Assembly (NCBI GenBank): GCA_028284565.1
Contig: JANQRM010000450.1
Span: forward strand, 1-9,602
DNA length: 9,602 nt
DNA from: Anaerolineae bacterium
GTDB lineage: Bacteria > Chloroflexota > Anaerolineae > Aggregatilineales > Phototrophicaceae
Direction: 5' to 3'
The translations under genes and the position numbers were made by a program. The notes under the pieces were generated by a model, which was not told where the DNA came from, searched no databases, and was given only the letters and a program-made list of their open reading frames with translations. Positions 6,776-9,602 of the stretch are shown in pieces. Positions within the stretch are counted from its first letter, which is position 1, and every line of letters begins with the position of its first letter.

Positions 6776-8485
6776 ATGATCAAAGTCGTAACAGTCGAAG
6801 CCATGCGGGAAATCGAAGCGGCGGCAGACGCGTCTGGTATCAGTTATACACGGATGATGCAATCGGCGGGCCTCGCTACGGGTGAACGGATTCTCGACAT
6901 CATCAAAGCAATAGATGAACCCGTGATTACGCTATTAATCGGCTCGGGCAACAATGGTGGAGACGGGTTAGTCGCGGGCTATCACGTGGCAGACAATAGC
7001 AAAACACAGGTCCGCTTCTATCTTTTGAACAAACGTAGCGAGGAAGATGAAAACTATTATGCTATACAACAGGCAGGATTGTTGATCACCTATGCAGAGG
7101 ATGACCATGATTTCCGACTCATCCGGAATATGGTCGCCAGTAGCCATCTGATTGTGGATGCAATATTTGGAATTGGAGTCCGTCTGCCCCTGCGAGATAC
7201 GGTGGCTAAAGTCTTGCGCAATGTCCATCAAGCTCTGCGCCCACCCCAATTCACCTATACAGATGTCATGTTAATTAATCCCACTACCCAAAGTTTCCCA
7301 TTACAAAAGAGACCATATATCATAGCTGTCGATTGTCCAAGTGGATTGCAATGCGACACAGGCGAACTGGACAGCAACACCCTCTCTGCCGATGAAACCA
7401 TCACCTATATCGCCGGGAAATATGGTTTGTTCACTTTTCCGGGTGCAGAAGCTGTGGGGGAACTTCGCGTAACACAGCTCAAAGTACCCGATGATTTACC
7501 TGAACTGCAATCTCAAAGCGACTTTTTGATCGACGGCCAGTTTGTCAAGACACAACTGCCAGAGCGAACCCTCAACAGCCACAAAGGAACCTATGGTAAA
7601 GCCTTGATTATCGCAGGGTCAGCCAATTATACAGGTGCGCCTGCCCTCTCTGCAGAAGCCTGTCATCGCAGTGGTTCGGGACTTGTGACAGTCGGTGCGC
7701 CTCACTCTGTTATCCGAACCCTTGCCTCGCAATTTAATGAAGGTACTTGGATTTACCTGCCACATGATATGGGTGTAATCGGAGAACGCGCAGTTCAAAC
7801 GGTTTTAGAAGAGATGCCGAACTACGATGCGTTACTTATGGGTCCCGGATTAGGACAAGAAGATACAACAGGTAAATTCATGACAGGATTATTGCAACAA
7901 CCGACTGATGTTTTGCCACCAACTAACAAACGCGCCATCGGTTTTGTCGATGAGCAAGCTGTGGATGATCAAGCCGAGACCGATGGTACCATCCTGTTGC
8001 CACCACTCGTCTTAGATGCGGATGCTCTAAATTTATTGAGTAAGCACCAGAATTGGTGGAAACTGTTGCCACAAAACACAATCCTCACCCCCCACCCTGC
8101 CGAAATGGGGAGACTTGCAGGGATAGATACCCAAGATGTACAAGCGAATCGTTGGGAAATTGCCAGAGCAAAAGCCCAAGAATGGAATGTCGTTCTTGTC
8201 TTAAAAGGCGCGCATACCTTAATTGCTTCAACGGAGGGTCAAGTTGCCGTATCTCCATTCAAAACCGATGCACTTGCGACTGCTGGCACAGGGGATATCT
8301 TAGCTGGCTTATTGGTAGGGTTGCGCGTGCAGGGACTGACTGCTTGGAATAGTGCGATTGTTGGAGTTTATTTACACGGATTAGCAGGACAATTGGCTGG
8401 GCAGGCTCAAAATTCAAGAAGTGTCATTGCAAGTGATATTCTGCCGATGATAGGGAGTGCATTTGATACAATAGAAAAATCATGA
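6776..8485 (+). CDS. nnr: Bifunctional NAD(P)H-hydrate epimerase / ADP-dependent NAD(P)H-hydrate dehydratase
   Basis: This 569-residue cytoplasmic repair enzyme converts damaged NAD(P)HX back to NAD(P)H. The N-terminal YjeF_N domain (about 1-240) epimerises R- and S-NAD(P)HX, and the C-terminal ribokinase-like domain (about 250-569) dehydrates S-NAD(P)HX using ADP. Epimerase motifs are GSGNNGGDGLVAGYH (56-70), VDAIFGIG (127-134) and AVDCPSGLQCDTGE (184-197). Dehydratase motifs are SHKGTYGKALIIAGS (268-282), MGPGLG (355-360), VLDADALNLL (412-421), LTPHPAEMGRLAG (437-449), LVLKGAH (474-480) and TAGTGDILAG (502-511) with the expected catalytic Asp507. It is longer than the roughly 500-515 residues usual for the fused form. 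The excess lies in two insertions, about 155-178 and 377-409. The region begins with MIKVVTVEAMREIE, a typical YjeF N-terminus. The 3' end overlaps a convergent gene by 6 nt. Confidence 0.94.
   Translation: MIKVVTVEAMREIEAAADASGISYTRMMQSAGLATGERILDIIKAIDEPVITLLIGSGNNGGDGLVAGYHVADNSKTQVRFYLLNKRSEEDENYYAIQQAGLLITYAEDDHDFRLIRNMVASSHLIVDAIFGIGVRLPLRDTVAKVLRNVHQALRPPQFTYTDVMLINPTTQSFPLQKRPYIIAVDCPSGLQCDTGELDSNTLSADETITYIAGKYGLFTFPGAEAVGELRVTQLKVPDDLPELQSQSDFLIDGQFVKTQLPERTLNSHKGTYGKALIIAGSANYTGAPALSAEACHRSGSGLVTVGAPHSVIRTLASQFNEGTWIYLPHDMGVIGERAVQTVLEEMPNYDALLMGPGLGQEDTTGKFMTGLLQQPTDVLPPTNKRAIGFVDEQAVDDQAETDGTILLPPLVLDADALNLLSKHQNWWKLLPQNTILTPHPAEMGRLAGIDTQDVQANRWEIARAKAQEWNVVLVLKGAHTLIASTEGQVAVSPFKTDALATAGTGDILAGLLVGLRVQGLTAWNSAIVGVYLHGLAGQLAGQAQNSRSVIASDILPMIGSAFDTIEKS
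8480..8485. other. Shared palindromic Ser-stop hexamer of two convergent genes
   Basis: TCATGA equals its own reverse complement and reads as Ser-stop in both directions. It ends nnr on the plus strand and the 162-residue membrane protein on the minus strand. No hairpin terminator is visible around it, so the two transcripts probably run into each other's coding region. Confidence 0.85.
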
Positions 8486-8968
8486 GTTAACAGCTTCCTT
8501 TTCTTCCTCGCCAATAACTTCTGGTGAATGACGAACCACACGTTGAAGCCTAAAGAGTTCCCGAATCAACGCGATTACGCCCGCGACAAACCCTTGAGTT
8601 GTAATGACAGGTTCAGCAACATGCTCCTTCACAAAAGAAGCGGTTGTTTTTGCCGTTTGTGTCGTCTCACGGGTGTTATCAACAATCGGTTTAATCTCAT
8701 TTTTAAGCAGATTGATCAATCGAGCCACTTGGACGATAAATATTGCTAATCCAACGACGATCAAAATACCTTCGACAGCCAGTACAATCACAAAAGCATC
8801 TTTGATGATTTCAAAGATACGCCCCCAATATTCAGCATCAACCAACGCTAAAATCAAGGACAGGATGAAGAAAATCAGAATCACAAGTGTAAAACCGACG
8901 GTGAAAATCATTATCACAGACGTTAAGCTACGACCTGATTCCTCTGGTTGTGAGGTCGTTTCTTCCAT
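8480..8968 (-). CDS. Two-helix membrane protein of unknown function (DUF948-like layout)
   Basis: This 162-residue protein has an acidic, polar N-terminus (1-15) and two hydrophobic segments (about 17-42 and 58-80). A long amphipathic or coiled-coil region (about 84-145) follows, containing LLKNEIKPIVDNTRETTQTA and then KEHVAEPVI, before a charged tail (EEEKE). The layout of a membrane anchor followed by 'LLKxEIxPIVxNT...' resembles DUF948/YtxG-type membrane proteins of unknown function, but my match is by pattern only. The positively charged residues suggest both ends face the cytoplasm. The start is supported by AGGGAA (8974-8979), 5 nt upstream on the minus strand. It is the second gene of a minus-strand operon, 9 nt after the 87-residue membrane protein. 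The opposite strand is open over 8604-8972, but its translation is low-complexity and lacks any motif. Confidence 0.82.
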   Translation of the reverse strand: MEETTSQPEESGRSLTSVIMIFTVGFTLVILIFFILSLILALVDAEYWGRIFEIIKDAFVIVLAVEGILIVVGLAIFIVQVARLINLLKNEIKPIVDNTRETTQTAKTTASFVKEHVAEPVITTQGFVAGVIALIRELFRLQRVVRHSPEVIGEEEKEAVNS

Positions 8969-8977
8969 TTAAGTTCC

Positions 8978-9241
8978 CTAGGGCGATGCTTGATTAATTG
9001 GGAGAATATAGGCAACAACAAGCGCAACCAATGCCCCAACCGACGCTGAGACTATATTGATAGAACCAATAGCGATATTGATATTGAACATATCGCCCAA
9101 AATATGCCCCAATGCGAAACCAATCCAGCCTGCAAGGAAGAACAAAGCCAGACGACGGGCATCCCCTCCGACGATAAAATGGAAGACCGCACCGAAGAGC
9201 GTTGCTAGAATAAATGCGAATGTCACGGTTGGACCCAGCAT
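8978..9241 (-). CDS. Small three-helix membrane protein of unknown function
   Basis: This 87-residue hydrophobic protein has three predicted membrane spans (about 3-24, 31-52 and 58-80). The Asp-Ala-Arg-Arg turn at 27-30 suggests a cytoplasmic first loop, an outside N-terminus and an inside C-terminus. Glycines and alanines are common in the helices (AGWIGFALGHILGD, 37-50). It loosely resembles small stress-associated membrane proteins such as the GlsB/YeaQ type, but I do not see a convincing family signature. Its stop TAG (8978-8980) is merged with the ribosome-binding site of the following gene, so the two are co-transcribed and probably translationally coupled. A weak AGG lies upstream of the ATG. 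No convincing minus-strand promoter was found in 9242-9321. Confidence 0.78.
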   Translation of the reverse strand: MLGPTVTFAFILATLFGAVFHFIVGGDARRLALFFLAGWIGFALGHILGDMFNINIAIGSINIVSASVGALVALVVAYILPINQASP

Positions 9242-9246
9242 TCTTG

Positions 9247-9274
9247 TTGCCTATCTACCAAGCAATGGTACAAT
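9247..9274 (+). promoter_or_regulatory. Promoter for the SRPBCC gene in the divergent intergenic region
   Basis: TTGCCT (9247-9252) and TACAAT (9269-9274) are separated by 16 nt, with TGG before the -10 as an extended element. Start would be near 9281, about 41 nt before ATG 9322. A small inverted repeat TACCA (9256-9260) N5 TGGTA (9266-9270) lies in the spacer and reaches into the -10, so a repressor could bind here. Confidence 0.5.
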
Positions 9275-9321
9275 TTAGAAGGTAGTGTAACAGAAAACGG
9301 ACTCGCCTGAAAGCCAAGCTG

Positions 9322-9602
9322 ATGAATCTCATCGACCATGCGATTGTCATTCCTGAATCTCCCGACACCATCTGGGAAATCCTACGCAACATTCAGCGTA
9401 ACCGAGAATGGCAAACAGACTGCGAACACATCACTTTCCTCACCGGACACACAGAAGGACGCGGTGCGCGTTGGCGATACCGGAGCCCAAAAGGAAAGGA
9501 ATTCGTGAGTGAAGTCACGGCATGGTATGACCGTTTAGGGTATGAGTATATCATGATTGATGGCGTATCGTATGAACAAAACCGTGGGCGCATCCGCTTG
9601 CA
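9322..9602 (+). CDS. SRPBCC (Bet v 1/START-like) domain protein, 5' part
   Basis: An open frame starts at ATG 9322 and runs off the window after 93 complete codons. It begins MNLIDHAIVIPESPDTIWEI, then NREWQTDCEHITFL, GRGARWRYRSPKGKEF and WYDRLGYEYIMIDG. 'IVIPESPDTIWEIL' followed by 'W' and 'GxGaxWRYRSP' is the typical opening of the SRPBCC/polyketide cyclase-dehydrase ligand-binding fold: first strand, two short helices, then the antiparallel sheet. Ligand and function are unknown, and the C-terminal helix is outside the window. An in-frame stop at 9283-9285 and no other ATG, GTG or TTG in between support this start, although the ribosome-binding site is weak (AAGC just upstream). It is divergent from the two-gene membrane operon, 80 nt away, and has its own promoter. 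Confidence 0.85.
   Translation, partial: MNLIDHAIVIPESPDTIWEILRNIQRNREWQTDCEHITFLTGHTEGRGARWRYRSPKGKEFVSEVTAWYDRLGYEYIMIDGVSYEQNRGRIRL

Noticed and set aside
8604..8972. Plus-strand 122-residue frame opposite the two-helix membrane protein
   Set aside because: Its translation is Ser/Thr/Ile/Lys-rich without motifs, and no ribosome-binding site is seen. The minus-strand reading gives clear membrane helices and operon spacing.
9057..9278. Plus-strand frame opposite the small membrane protein
   Set aside because: It is the antisense shadow of a hydrophobic gene and has no family features.
1..9602. Defence, mobile-element, CRISPR or toxin-antitoxin system
   Set aside because: No transposase, integrase, repeat array, terminal inverted repeat or known defence domain set was found. 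The DinG helicase with nuclease is best explained as a housekeeping repair enzyme.

Overview
The window looks like ordinary chromosome from a free-living bacterium, most likely a member of the Chloroflexota (Anaerolineae/Phototrophicales-like). This placement is an inference from three things. A DEDDh exonuclease is fused to a DinG helicase. Unnamed small membrane proteins and an SRPBCC protein sit together with a long-chain polyprenyl synthetase. By eye the base composition is moderate and slightly AT-rich. No phylogenetic marker such as rRNA is present. No tRNA, rRNA, CRISPR array, IS element, phage gene or toxin-antitoxin pair was found, and coding is dense with no gene-free stretch above 300 bases.

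Layout. (1) Bases 2-100 hold the last 32 residues of a short-chain dehydrogenase. It is followed 10 nt later by an SMP-30/gluconolactonase-family lactonase (111-1007), a pair that fits oxidation of a sugar to a lactone and then hydrolysis. (2) A sigma70-type promoter at 1045-1073 precedes a 933-residue exonuclease-DinG helicase (1113-3914). A 117-residue Cys-rich protein of unknown function (3901-4254) overlaps its end by 14 nt. (3) A soluble histidine kinase with a degenerate receiver domain (start probably 4491, end 5579) has its own promoter and no partner response regulator in view. (4) A long-chain trans-polyprenyl diphosphate synthase (5723-6661) has a good promoter and an intrinsic terminator at 6683-6721. 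(5) A bifunctional NAD(P)H-hydrate epimerase/dehydratase (6776-8485) starts just after that terminator. (6) Two small membrane proteins form a minus-strand operon (9241 down to 8480). Its last stop codon interlocks with that of the NAD(P)HX repair gene in a shared TCATGA palindrome. (7) A divergent plus-strand promoter leads into an SRPBCC-domain gene cut by the window end (9322-9602).

How the genes work together: most are separate housekeeping transcription units (DNA repair/helicase, isoprenoid quinone side chain, metabolite repair, signalling). The only clear cooperative units are the SDR/lactonase pair, the dinG/Cys-protein pair and the two-gene membrane operon. I did not find a convincing undescribed multi-gene system. 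The items most worth a second look are the Cys-rich protein coupled to dinG, the exonuclease-helicase fusion that keeps four candidate Fe-S cysteines, the orphan pseudo-receiver kinase, the unusual second-Asp-motif tail of the prenyl synthase, and the two insertions in the NAD(P)HX enzyme.
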